This document shows positions 1-10,429 of a DNA stretch of 48,095 bases, in pieces. The first letter of the stretch is position 1. The number at the start of each line of letters is the position of its first letter. A model generated the notes under the pieces. That model was not told where the DNA came from, searched no databases, and saw only the letters and a program-made list of their open reading frames with translations. A program made the translations under genes and the position numbers. Origin of the DNA: Solemya velesiana gill symbiont (lineage in GTDB: Bacteria; Pseudomonadota; Gammaproteobacteria; Chromatiales; Chromatiaceae); assembly GCF_002020805.1 (NCBI RefSeq), contig NZ_MPRJ01000007.1, positions 1 through 48,095 on the forward strand, given 5' to 3'.

Positions 1-427
1 TTGTTAACTTTACGCGTGACCCACTAGGCTTTGCTGTCTCATCGTTTTCCTGGGAGTGGAGATCAATAGGTCGATGGTATACGATTTTCGAAATTAATCA
101 GAGTTGCCTTAGAATATCTACAGCCTCTTCTATGCTTACATTAATGTTGTTCAAATGTATGGGTTTAATATGTATTGATAATTTTTGATCTGCCTTTTCA
201 GCAGCTTCAATCATTTTTGATATGTGCTCATCATACCAGTGAGTATCATCCAATATCCTTGCATTGTTTCCCTTAATACTTTTTACGTTCAGTGGTTCCT
301 TATTATGCTGGACATAGATATGCTTGTTATTGAGCAATTGATCGACAACTGCGTTTGTACCCGACGCTCCATAACTGAGAATTACTAGATGTTTAATCTG
401 CTTTATTCGTCGAGATACATTCGTAGT
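1..427 (-). pseudogene. Sulfotransferase-like remnant (no start codon, in-frame TGA, runs off window edge)
   Basis: After a stop at 428-430, the minus-strand frame is open to 101, has TGA at 98-100, then is open again to the window edge. The first stretch reads like the start of a P-loop sulfotransferase: a hydrophobic strand, then SYGASGTNAVVDQLLN, which resembles the 5'-phosphosulfate loop (SGTN). After the TGA the text KIVYHRPIDLHSQ resembles the strand leading to the 3'-phosphate motif, so the frame seems to continue across the stop. There is no ATG or GTG at the 5' end; the only usual start is TTG at 337, which would remove the P-loop. I infer a decayed gene. The family call rests on motif resemblance only. 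Confidence 0.4.
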
Positions 428-456
428 TTAAATAATGCGGATGCAACCAGATGTAC

Positions 457-687
457 TTATTTAGAACAGACCTGGATGACCACAATGTATCCATCATCCT
501 CGGAACGGGTTTCCAATACCTTGTGTCCATTGATCCTGCACCAGGCGGGTATATCGTTCAAGGCACCCGGATCCGTGCACACAACTTCAAGAATGGTCCC
601 GGGCTGCAACTCATTCACCCTGTCCTGGGCGCGGATCACCGGCATCGGACAGAGCAACCTGCGCGCATCGAGGGTTTCCCTGCTCAA
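457..687 (-). CDS. TusA-family sulfurtransferase
   Basis: Small cytoplasmic sulfur-carrier protein of about 76 residues, matching the family's usual 75-80. The hallmark CPMP motif lies close to the N-terminus (Cys13 from the TTG start), and the catalytic Cys is expected to carry a persulfide. It is the last gene of a minus-strand pair and overlaps the PP-loop gene upstream. TTG at 687 shares four bases (TTGA) with the upstream stop and sits 8 nt after a GAGGAG ribosome-binding site; GTG at 696 is possible but only 3 nt from that site. The overlap suggests translational coupling, with this protein feeding sulfur to the upstream enzyme (inference). TusA, TusA-like dissimilatory carriers and YeeD-like proteins cannot be separated from sequence alone. 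Confidence 0.85.
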   Translation of the reverse strand: MSRETLDARRLLCPMPVIRAQDRVNELQPGTILEVVCTDPGALNDIPAWCRINGHKVLETRSEDDGYIVVIQVCSK

Positions 688-1730
688 AGCACCCACTCCT
701 CGGGAATCTCGTAGGGCGGCATGGGTTTGACCGAAAGCTCGCGTCTGTTGCCGTCGAGATCAGTCAGTTCAAGATCCACCGATTCCGCTGTCTTGCCCTG
801 GCTGTAGCGGGCCACTAGTCGGGCTGCCAGTTCAAGATCATCATCCGTTACCTCACCGTCGATCAGTGCCAAGGGCCCCGGGTGGCTGGTGGTCTTGAGG
901 CTGATGAAGTGTTTCTTGTAACCCTGGAGAAAATTTCCCTCACCCTCTTCCCGGGAGATGATCACCTTGAAGTTTGGCCTGGGTCTCAGGTGGCGACCCA
1001 CCTTGAGCAGCATGATGTCATCCATCTCGTAGGTCTTGTGACCACGGGCCTGCCACAGGTCCGCCAGTTTCTTTGAATACTGTGCATCGGTCAGGAAACA
1101 GCACCCCCCTGCCGGTTGGGCGTAATCCTCGATGCCAAACGCCTGGGCCAGGGCCATCTGGGGCTTGCGGGTACGGCCACTGAAGTCGTAGAGTTTTTCA
1201 CGGTCCACCCAGCCTTCTCGTTCCGGCTTGGTCTCCGGGAGGTTCTTGGCACAGAGAGGGCGCAGCAATAGATCGTCCGCCCCCGAGTCCCTGGCCACTA
1301 CCGGCATGGTGTCCTTGCGCTGGGACATGGGGCGCTGGCCCATCACCTCGCCGGTGATGATGAAATCAAAACCGTTCTTCTCGATCCACTCCTGGGCCTT
1401 TTTCACCATGAAGATCTTGCAGTCGAGACAGGGGTTGAGGTTGGCGCCATAACCGTGCTTCGGGTTGAAGACAATATCCTTGTACTCCTCCACGATATCG
1501 ACGATGTGGAGCTTGATTCCCAGCTGTTCAGCTACCCACAGCGCGTTGTTGCGCTTTGGCTTGTTACGGTCCTTCTTGCGGATGGCATGGGTATGCCCTT
1601 CGACACAGAAACCGGTGAAAAAATTGATGCCTTCGACATGGATGCCCTGCTCCTGGACCACTTTCGCTGCCAAAAGCGAGTCCAGGCCGCCGGAAATCAA
1701 CGCCACGGCCTTACGTTGTTCAGTCATCAT
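684..1730 (-). CDS. PP-loop (MnmA/ThiI-like) ATP pyrophosphatase, predicted tRNA thiolation enzyme
   Basis: About 348 residues. The N-terminal PP-loop signature ISGGLDSLLAAK binds ATP and adenylates the substrate. A CLDC pair follows in the middle, and a GGCC pair occurs after the PP-loop domain. The C-terminal part, from LLKVGRH onward with VIISREEGEGN, resembles the DUF814/NFACT-R-like tail of MnmA-like proteins annotated as thiouridylases. ATG 1730 (or the adjacent ATG 1727) is chosen because the frame upstream to 1808 lacks family character. Its last four bases overlap a TusA-family gene, so a sulfur relay from TusA to this enzyme is likely (inference). It is not canonical MnmA: the C-terminal domain differs. 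The exact RNA target is unknown. Confidence 0.75.
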   Translation of the reverse strand: MMTEQRKAVALISGGLDSLLAAKVVQEQGIHVEGINFFTGFCVEGHTHAIRKKDRNKPKRNNALWVAEQLGIKLHIVDIVEEYKDIVFNPKHGYGANLNPCLDCKIFMVKKAQEWIEKNGFDFIITGEVMGQRPMSQRKDTMPVVARDSGADDLLLRPLCAKNLPETKPEREGWVDREKLYDFSGRTRKPQMALAQAFGIEDYAQPAGGCCFLTDAQYSKKLADLWQARGHKTYEMDDIMLLKVGRHLRPRPNFKVIISREEGEGNFLQGYKKHFISLKTTSHPGPLALIDGEVTDDDLELAARLVARYSQGKTAESVDLELTDLDGNRRELSVKPMPPYEIPEEWVL

Positions 1731-2056
1731 GAAAAAAACAGGATCTGGCAGGTTTTCAATCCGGCGATTATACGCCAAGCACTCTGGGTGAGTAAAAAAA
1801 CACTGCAATTACAGCAACATCATTACCCGAGTGCAGAATATCGATACCCGCTTCCCGCATTGTCATTGCCAACGATTTGGTTGAGCAGACCCAGCCCACC
1901 GGGAGCCATGCTGTTCATCTCTCCACGGAAGATGCCATTTCTCCCGTAGATACTGGGACCACAGGCCGGCAGAGACCGATGAGCGTTAGCCAAAACCGCC
2001 CCGCAAACGATATAATGGCAGGATTATTTTTCTCTTTAAGAGATAGGGTCTTAACC
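1731..2056. promoter_or_regulatory. Divergent promoter region between the PP-loop gene and glyQ
   Basis: No convincing gene in this 326-nt gap. On the minus strand a perfect TATAAT lies at 1767-1772 with a weak -35 (TTACTC, 1790-1795) at 17 nt spacing, which would start transcription about 30 nt before the PP-loop ATG. On the plus strand a TATAAT at 2011-2016 lies about 40 nt before the glyQ start, without a recognisable -35. The plus frame stays open from 1877 into glyQ, but the upstream part has no family similarity. Confidence 0.5.
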
Positions 2057-2992
2057 TTGAGTACGACAACTAGCAGCAGCCCGGATGTTTCCACATTCCA
2101 GGGCCTGATTTTCGCCCTCGAACAGTACTGGGCCGACCAGGGCTGTGTGATTCTTCAGCCTTACGACATGGAGATGGGTGCGGGGACCTTCCACACGGCC
2201 ACCTTCCTCCGTTCCATCGGGCCGGAACCCTGGAACGCCGCCTATGTACAGCCCTCCCGCCGTCCAACAGACGGTCGCTACGGCGAGAATCCCAACCGGC
2301 TGCAGCACTACTACCAGTACCAGGTTGCGCTCAAGCCCTCACCAAAAAACATCCAGGATCTCTACCTGGGATCACTGGAGATGATGGGCATCGACCCCAA
2401 GGTACACGACATCCGGTTCGTGGAAGACAACTGGGAGTCACCCACCCTCGGTGCATGGGGACTGGGCTGGGAAGTCTGGCTCAACGGTATGGAGGTGACA
2501 CAGTTCACCTACTTCCAGCAGGTGGGCGGTCTCGACTGCCGGCCCGTCACCGGTGAGATCACCTACGGCCTCGAGCGCCTGGCCATGTACATCCAGGGTG
2601 TCGAGAGCGTATTCGACCTGGTCTGGACCAACGGTCCCCAGGGACCTGTGACCTATGGCGACGTGTTCCACCAGAACGAGGTGGAGCAGTCGGCCTACAA
2701 CTTCGAGCATGCCGACGTGGATTTTCTGTTCGGCCTTTTCGACCAGTGCGAGAAGAAGTCCAACAAGCTGATAGAGCTGGGCCTGCCTCTGCCCGCCTAC
2801 GAACAGGTGCTGAAATCCTCCCATGCATTCAACCTGCTTGACGCCCGCCATGCCATTTCGGTCACCGAGCGCCAGCGCTATATCCTGCGGGTACGCTCCC
2901 TGGCCCGTGCCGTGGCCCAGGCCTACTACGATGCCCGTGAAGAACTGGGCTTCCCCATGCTGACTGAATCCAAGGAGGTGGCCAATGGCTGA
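2057..2992 (+). CDS. glyQ: Glycine-tRNA ligase alpha subunit
   Basis: Alpha chain of the bacterial alpha2beta2 glycyl-tRNA synthetase; it binds ATP and glycine and makes glycyl-adenylate. The protein is recognised from its near-invariant N-terminal text: FQGLI, then [18 protein letters not shown], then [21 protein letters not shown] chose TTG 2057 because it gives about 311 residues, close to the usual 300, starts just before the conserved block and has AGGG 8 nt upstream. An in-frame ATG at 1877 would add 60 unconserved residues. The 3' end overlaps glyS by 8 nt, so the two subunits are probably translationally coupled. Confidence 0.95.
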   Translation: MSTTTSSSPDVSTFQGLIFALEQYWADQGCVILQPYDMEMGAGTFHTATFLRSIGPEPWNAAYVQPSRRPTDGRYGENPNRLQHYYQYQVALKPSPKNIQDLYLGSLEMMGIDPKVHDIRFVEDNWESPTLGAWGLGWEVWLNGMEVTQFTYFQQVGGLDCRPVTGEITYGLERLAMYIQGVESVFDLVWTNGPQGPVTYGDVFHQNEVEQSAYNFEHADVDFLFGLFDQCEKKSNKLIELGLPLPAYEQVLKSSHAFNLLDARHAISVTERQRYILRVRSLARAVAQAYYDAREELGFPMLTESKEVANG

Positions 2993-5060
2993 TCGTGCCG
3001 ACCTGCTGTTCGAACTCGGTACCGAAGAGCTGCCACCGGTTGCCCTGAAGCGCCTCTCCGACGCCCTGACCCGTGAATTCGTTGCCGGGCTCGAGAGTGC
3101 CGACATTGCCTACGGTGAAGTAAAGAGCTTTGCCGCGCCTCGGCGCCTTGGCATCCTGATTACCGACTGTGCCACAGGCCAGCCGGACAAAGATGTTGAA
3201 CGACGCGGGCCCGCGGTGAAGGCTGCATTCGATGCCGACGGCAATGCCACCAAGGCTGCCGAAGGGTTTGCCCGTTCCTGTGGTACAACCGTCGACCAGC
3301 TCCAGCGTATTGAAACCGAGAAGGGTGGATGGCTTACCTACAAGGTTCACCAGACCGGTAAACCTGCCGCCGAGTTACTCCCCGGCATTGCCGAAACTGC
3401 CCTCAACAAGCTCCCCATTCCGAAGCGCATGCGCTGGGGCGCCTCCGAGGCCCAGTTTGTACGCCCTGTTCACTGGTTACTGTTTCTCCACGGAGACCAG
3501 GTGGTTCCCTGCTCCATCCTCGATGCCGAAGCGGGCAACCTGACCTACGGACACCGCTTCCATCATCCCGGTTCGCTGCAGATCGGCAAACCCGCCGAAT
3601 ATGCCGACAAGCTGGAAGCGCAAGGTTACGTGATTGCCGATTTCTCTGTCCGCAGGGAGAAAATCAGAAATCATGTGATGCAGACCGCCGAGACCCTGGG
3701 CGGCTCTGCCGACATGGACGATGACCTGCTGGATGAAGTGACCGCCCTCAACGAGTGGCCGGTACCCATTGCAGGCGCCTTCGAGGAGAAATATCTGGTA
3801 GTACCCCACGAAGCACTGGTCTACACCATGAAGCTGAACCAGAAGTACTTCCCGATGTTCGATGCAAACGGTGGCCTGATGAACCACTTCATCACCATTG
3901 CCAACATCGATAGCCCCAAGCCGGAGCTGATCAAGGAGGGCAACGAACGGGTGGTTCGCCCCCGTCTTTCCGATGCCATGTTCTTCTGGACCCAGGACGG
4001 CAAGAAGCGGTTGGAAGATCACCAGGAGTCACTCAAACGCGTTGTTTTCCAGCAGAAACTGGGCAGCATGTACGAGAAATCCCAACGGGTCGCCGCCCTG
4101 GCATCCAACATTGCCGGTCAAATCGATGGCGAAACAACGACAGCCCATCGGGCAGGCATGCTCAGCCGCTGCGACCTGATGACCGAAATGGTCTACGAGT
4201 TTCCAGCCATGCAGGGCATCATGGGCCGCTACCAGGCTGCCCGCGATGGTGAACCGGAAGAGCTCGGCCAGGCCATGGATGAGTTCTACATGCCCCGCTA
4301 CTCCGGAGACCAGTTGCCACAGACCAAGACCGGCATCGCAATCTCCCTGGCTGAACGCCTGGATACCCTGGTAGGTATCTTTGGCATTGGCATGAAACCC
4401 ACCGGCGACAAGGACCCCTTTGCCTTGCGCCGTGCCGCACTGGGTGCGTTGCGTATCATGCAGGAGCACGCGCTGCCCGTTAACCTGGGTGAGTTGCTCC
4501 AGCAAACCGCCGACGGGTTGGGTGACAAGATCAGCGAAGCCGACGTGGTAGCCGATGTGTACGATTTCATGATCGAGCGCCTGAAAGGGCTCTATCACGA
4601 ACGCGCCATCGCGGCGAATGTTTTCGAGGCAGTTGCCGCCGTGCGTCCAGAGAGCACCGCCGATTTCGATCGCAGAATCAACGCCGTGGTAGCCTTCGAA
4701 AACCTGCCGCAAGCTGAATCCCTGGCCGCGGCCAACAAGCGTATTCGGAACATACTGAAGAAGGTGGATGGCGAAACCCCGGACCAGGTGGATCCCACCC
4801 TATTTGAAGGAGATGAAGAACGTGCTCTTCACGACCAGGTTACCGCCATGGCCAACCTGGTCAATCCGATGCTCGAACAGTATGACTACGAGGGTTCCCT
4901 GATTGCCCTGGCAGATCTGAAAGAGCCCGTGGACCGTTTCTTCGACGAAGTGATGGTAATGGCCGATGACCAGGCCATTCGCAACAACCGGATCGTCCTG
5001 CTCAACCAGCTCAGCGGTCTGTTCCTCGGCGTTGCCGATATCTCACGCCTGCAGTCATGA
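2985..5060 (+). CDS. glyS: Glycine-tRNA ligase beta subunit
   Basis: Beta chain of glycyl-tRNA synthetase, 691 residues (family about 690), contributing tRNA recognition. The start of the protein ([13 protein letters not shown]) and internal blocks such as [15 protein letters not shown] and GIADKVDTL-like [17 protein letters not shown] are typical. The C-terminus holds the DALR-type anticodon-binding region. ATG 2985 lies behind a strong AAGGAGG site inside the glyQ 3' end. Its TGA overlaps the ATG of the MazG-like gene (ATGA), so glyQ, glyS and the next gene form a tight cotranscribed unit. Confidence 0.97.
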   Translation: MADRADLLFELGTEELPPVALKRLSDALTREFVAGLESADIAYGEVKSFAAPRRLGILITDCATGQPDKDVERRGPAVKAAFDADGNATKAAEGFARSCGTTVDQLQRIETEKGGWLTYKVHQTGKPAAELLPGIAETALNKLPIPKRMRWGASEAQFVRPVHWLLFLHGDQVVPCSILDAEAGNLTYGHRFHHPGSLQIGKPAEYADKLEAQGYVIADFSVRREKIRNHVMQTAETLGGSADMDDDLLDEVTALNEWPVPIAGAFEEKYLVVPHEALVYTMKLNQKYFPMFDANGGLMNHFITIANIDSPKPELIKEGNERVVRPRLSDAMFFWTQDGKKRLEDHQESLKRVVFQQKLGSMYEKSQRVAALASNIAGQIDGETTTAHRAGMLSRCDLMTEMVYEFPAMQGIMGRYQAARDGEPEELGQAMDEFYMPRYSGDQLPQTKTGIAISLAERLDTLVGIFGIGMKPTGDKDPFALRRAALGALRIMQEHALPVNLGELLQQTADGLGDKISEADVVADVYDFMIERLKGLYHERAIAANVFEAVAAVRPESTADFDRRINAVVAFENLPQAESLAAANKRIRNILKKVDGETPDQVDPTLFEGDEERALHDQVTAMANLVNPMLEQYDYEGSLIALADLKEPVDRFFDEVMVMADDQAIRNNRIVLLNQLSGLFLGVADISRLQS

Positions 5061-5410
5061 GCATGTCCGAGCAGACTTCTGTTTCTGATTCCTGGGAATC
5101 CATGATGGAGGCCGTTCAGGCTTTCCACACCAAGCATCGCTTCAAGGAGAACGGTGGCGAAGAGATGAACTACCGCGTGGCCCTGATGACCGAGGAACTC
5201 GGTGAGATCTCCTCCTGCGTCACCAAGGGCAAGAGCCGCGAAGCCCTGGCCGAGGAGGTTGCCGATCTTTTGATCCTGGTGATGGGAACCGCCATTGCCC
5301 AGGATTTCGATCTCAACAAGGCCTTCTGGGAAAAGATGGAAAAGTTGATGCAGCGTAATTCCAGGATGGTGGACGGAAGGATTCGTGTATCTGAATTCAG
5401 GGACATGTAA
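5057..5410 (+). CDS. MazG-like nucleotide pyrophosphohydrolase
   Basis: All-alpha NTP pyrophosphatase-type protein of 117 residues. The metal-binding pattern is visible as E47-L-G-E50 and, one helix later, E67-V-A-D70, the EXXE...EXXD arrangement that coordinates Mg in MazG/dUTPase-like enzymes. The likely role is hydrolysis of a nucleoside triphosphate to monophosphate and pyrophosphate; the substrate cannot be told. It overlaps the glyS stop by four bases (ATGA), implying coupling to glycyl-tRNA synthetase. In enterobacteria and many relatives the place between glyS and plsC is taken by gmhB, which is absent here. Confidence 0.8.
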   Translation: MSMSEQTSVSDSWESMMEAVQAFHTKHRFKENGGEEMNYRVALMTEELGEISSCVTKGKSREALAEEVADLLILVMGTAIAQDFDLNKAFWEKMEKLMQRNSRMVDGRIRVSEFRDM

Positions 5411-5467
5411 TAGTGATTACTTACTAACCTGATAATCCATTTCTTACTAGTACTATTGATACGACAC

Positions 5468-6199
5468 ATGATACTTCTCCGGTCCATAATCTACTTCATC
5501 GGCCTGGTGCTGAGCATCATTCTTATCGGCCTGCCCATTGCCATACTGGGCTGGTTCATGCCCTTCAGTTGGCGCTCGCGATTGAGTAACCTCTGGGGCA
5601 AGTTGAACCTGTTCATGTTGCGTGTGATTTGTGGTCTCAAATACGAGATCACCGGCATTGAAAATATTCCCGAAAAGAGCGCTATTGTTCTCTCCAAGCA
5701 CCAGTCTGCCTGGGAAACCATCGCACTGCGCGGGTTGCTGCCACCCGAACAGGCCTGGGTATTGAAACGTGAACTCATGTGGATACCGGTTTTCGGCTGG
5801 GCACTGGCTGCTGTTGAACCCATTGCCATCAATCGTAAAGCGGGTCGCAAGGCTGCCAAGGAGATCATCGAAAAGGGTGTCGACAGGTTAAAAAAAGGGC
5901 GCCTTGTCGTGATCTTTCCTGAAGGTACCCGTGTAGCGCCGGGTGACTACAAGCGCTACGGAATCGGTGGTGCCATGCTCGCATCCAAATCAGGCTATCC
6001 TGTCATACCCATCGCCCACAACGCCGGTGTCTTCTGGCGCAGGCAGGGAATCAAGAAATATCCTGGTACCATACAGGTTGTCATCGGTGAGCCAATTGAA
6101 ACCGAAGGTCTCAACACCTCAAAGATCAACGAGATGGTTGAGGACTGGATCGAGGGTAAAGTGGCAACACTACCCAGTACACTGGGAAATCAAGCATAA
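5468..6199 (+). CDS. plsC: 1-acyl-sn-glycerol-3-phosphate acyltransferase
   Basis: Membrane enzyme that acylates lysophosphatidic acid to phosphatidic acid. About 243 residues: an N-terminal transmembrane segment (roughly residues 5-30), the catalytic KHQSAWET block (HX4E rather than the commoner HX4D, a variant seen in this clade), PIAINRKAGR, and the acyl-acceptor motif FPEGTR. ATG 5468 is preferred over TTG 5456; no strong ribosome-binding site is visible. It is separated from the MazG-like gene by 57 nt and may be cotranscribed with the glyQS unit. Confidence 0.9.
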   Translation: MILLRSIIYFIGLVLSIILIGLPIAILGWFMPFSWRSRLSNLWGKLNLFMLRVICGLKYEITGIENIPEKSAIVLSKHQSAWETIALRGLLPPEQAWVLKRELMWIPVFGWALAAVEPIAINRKAGRKAAKEIIEKGVDRLKKGRLVVIFPEGTRVAPGDYKRYGIGGAMLASKSGYPVIPIAHNAGVFWRRQGIKKYPGTIQVVIGEPIETEGLNTSKINEMVEDWIEGKVATLPSTLGNQA

Positions 6200-6292
6200 A
6201 ATTAATAGTAAGCGCTTACTTACATAACAGTTTATTATCAATTCGAAGAAAAGCGAACATATCGGGCTAAAACGCTGCTAATGTTTTACTAG

Positions 6293-6766
6293 GCATCGCG
6301 GTCCTGTCTCGTACAGGGGATTCTCAAACTCCGGGGAGTTCCGATCAATCTGTTTATTGAAATCAGCCATTCTCATCCCGGTCTCATACGTGTCGGAAAG
6401 TCTGGGTCGAAACCATCTACAGGAAAATCGATAAAGACAGATCCCTGCATCATATATGCTGCCCGATTTGATGATGTCGACGCCGCCATTATGCATTGTC
6501 ACGAACAACTCCGATTTAACCTGTTCGATCTCAACAACCGGCTTTACAGAACCCATCCCATAAAAGCGATTGCCAGTATCCAGGCAGATCAACTGAATCA
6601 TCGGCCCGTATTCATTCATCCGGATATTGAAGTAATCAGCAAACTGGATCTCGAAATCGAAACTGACGGCTTGAACCAGGCACATCATCGACAGAACAGC
6701 ATGTGGCAGACTGTCGGGAAGATCGCCCTGAGTATATTGGTAACCGAATTGATACTCGGAATCTAG
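6293..6766 (+). pseudogene. GIY-YIG/T5orf172-like domain protein, 5' end decayed
   Basis: After TAG 6290-6292 the plus frame is open for 157 codons to TAG 6764-6766. It reads like a T5orf172/GIY-YIG-related domain: a hydrophobic strand, then HPGLIRVGKSGSKPS (family: PGLxKIGKT), IIYAARFDD, a conserved-looking HCHEQL (family: ExxxHxxL), then NRLYRTHPIKAIASIQ (family: REFFRVxxExAI). It ends with a hydrophobic tail. No ATG, GTG or TTG occurs before ATG 6491, which is past the first half of the domain. I infer a remnant that lost its start. The GIY-YIG catalytic tyrosines are not evident. Confidence 0.45.
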
Positions 6767-6773
6767 AGAGGAG

Positions 6774-6798
6774 ACCTACCCCAAGAGCCGGGGTAGGT
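6774..6798 (-). terminator. Hairpin just downstream of gyrB
   Basis: Perfect 9-bp stem (ACCTACCCC / GGGGTAGGT) with a 7-nt loop, 10 nt past the gyrB stop. No T-run follows on either strand, so it is either a weak intrinsic terminator or an mRNA 3'-end stabiliser shared by gyrB and the convergent remnant. Confidence 0.5.
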
Positions 6799-6808
6799 GA
6801 AAAATCAC

Positions 6809-9241
<2,433 letters not shown>

Positions 9242-9294
9242 TTATACACGTTGCGCATTCACTACTGGGCACTATTTCACTACACTTTCTCATA

Positions 9295-10356
9295 TCAGCC
9301 TGTATCAATTCGGCCATGTTCCACGTGGAACACTCTTTCGATATCAAAATCCTTGAACAGAATATCGTCTGTAGCCGTTATGAAGGACTGCACTGACAGC
9401 GCTTGAATTCTGTTGAGTGTTTTTCCCAGGTTTTCCCTGTCGAGTTCAGCTGCTAGGTCATCCAACAAGAGTATCTGTTCTTCACCATTTATCTGGCTAG
9501 TTACTTTTATCTGTGCAATTTTCAGTGCGGTAATGAGTAACTTTTGTTGACCTCTTGACGCAACTTCGGCTGCCTTTTGGCCATCAATGCGGATAACCAG
9601 GTCAGCCCTTTGCGGTCCGGATTGAGTGAACCCTCGCTTACAGTCAGATTGAAAGGTTTCCTTTAAAGCGTGTTCAAAACCTTTTTCTCGATCCCAGCCT
9701 GGTCGCCAATCGAATGTGCACTTGAATATCGGGAGAAATAGATCCAGTTCGTTTTTTAATGCTTCTTCCAATAATTGAAGATATTTAAATCGATGAGCAT
9801 TTATCTGTTCACCGGTTTTGATCAGCTCTCTATCCCAAATCCTTGCTTGGCCTGTGTCGGATCTTAATGCAGCATTTCTCTGGTTCAGTGTTTTTATGAA
9901 ACGACTTAACAATTGATTGTGATCATGTTCCACGTGGAACACTCCCCAATCAATGAATCTTCTCCTGAATTCCGGTTCTCTTTCCAGAATCTGGTGTGAT
10001 TGTGGCGTAATGATATGGAGTGGGAGAATCGATGCCAGGCTGGAGAGCTTGTTTATATTTTCTTCATTTATCTTCACTTCGGTTGAAGTATTTGTCTTGG
10101 ATATGCCTATTCGATAATGCTGATTCTGCTTGTTGTACTGTGAGAATACGCTGAGCGATTCTTCGCTTTTTTTTATGAGGGGTCCTGCTTTACTGCTTCT
10201 GAAGGACCTGCCGCGTCCCAAAAGGTAGATTGATTCGAGTATGGAAGTTTTGCCAGATCCGTTACTTCCCCAGATAAGATTGTTGCTCTTAGCTGGATCT
10301 AGTTCGCTTTCAGAGATATTTCTTAGATTCGAGATCCTGAGTGATGAAATGGTCAT
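9295..10356 (-). CDS. recF: DNA replication and repair protein RecF
   Basis: SMC-like ATPase that helps load RecA on gapped DNA with RecO and RecR. 353 residues (E. coli 357). Walker A is GSNGSGKTS near residue 31, the signature is SRGQQKLLITALK, and Walker B is ILLLDDLAAELD. ATG 10356 gives MTISSLRISNLRNI, the usual family start. It lies between dnaN (73 nt gap holding a hairpin) and gyrB. Two identical parS sites are embedded in its coding sequence and both are read as FHVEH. Confidence 0.96.
   Translation of the reverse strand: MTISSLRISNLRNISESELDPAKSNNLIWGSNGSGKTSILESIYLLGRGRSFRSSKAGPLIKKSEESLSVFSQYNKQNQHYRIGISKTNTSTEVKINEENINKLSSLASILPLHIITPQSHQILEREPEFRRRFIDWGVFHVEHDHNQLLSRFIKTLNQRNAALRSDTGQARIWDRELIKTGEQINAHRFKYLQLLEEALKNELDLFLPIFKCTFDWRPGWDREKGFEHALKETFQSDCKRGFTQSGPQRADLVIRIDGQKAAEVASRGQQKLLITALKIAQIKVTSQINGEEQILLLDDLAAELDRENLGKTLNRIQALSVQSFITATDDILFKDFDIERVFHVEHGRIDTG
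9317..9332. promoter_or_regulatory. parS centromere site 1 (inside recF)
   Basis: Perfect 16-bp palindrome TGTTCCACGTGGAACA, matching the consensus bound by chromosomal ParB proteins (Caulobacter and Pseudomonas type). It lies in the last codons of recF and encodes part of VFHVEH. The parB gene of this chromosome is at 33080. Confidence 0.92.
9926..9941. promoter_or_regulatory. parS centromere site 2 (inside recF)
   Basis: Second perfect copy of TGTTCCACGTGGAACA, 609 bp from the first. It encodes VFHVEH in the middle of RecF, in the same frame register as site 1. Two sites this close to the origin should nucleate ParB spreading for ParA-driven origin segregation (known for the system; inferred here). 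Confidence 0.92.
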
Positions 10357-10395
10357 CTTTCAGGTCTGAGAGAAATGATGAATGTGTGGAATATA

Positions 10396-10418
10396 CGGGA
10401 GGGTATGTAACCCTCCCG
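10396..10418 (-). terminator. Hairpin in the dnaN-recF gap
   Basis: Perfect 9-bp GC-rich stem (CGGGAGGGT / ACCCTCCCG) with loop ATGTA, between the dnaN stop and the recF start. No T-run follows on the minus strand, so partial attenuation or mRNA processing between dnaN and recF is more likely than full termination. Confidence 0.5.
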
Positions 10419-10429
10419 CTATTGAATGA

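Noticed and set aside
389-730. Plus-strand ORFs opposite the TusA-family gene
   Set aside because: Antisense shadow; the minus strand carries the CPxP protein.
1877-2056. N-terminal extension of glyQ from ATG 1877
   Set aside because: The extra 60 residues lack any GlyQ similarity, and TTG 2057 has a ribosome-binding site and gives the normal length.
2438-3350. Long minus-strand frames opposite glyQ and glyS
   Set aside because: GC-rich antisense shadows with no motifs or ribosome-binding sites.
6278-6688. Minus-strand ORF of 136 codons
   Set aside because: It is antisense to the GIY-YIG/T5orf172-like plus frame, which shows family-type motifs; this translation shows none.
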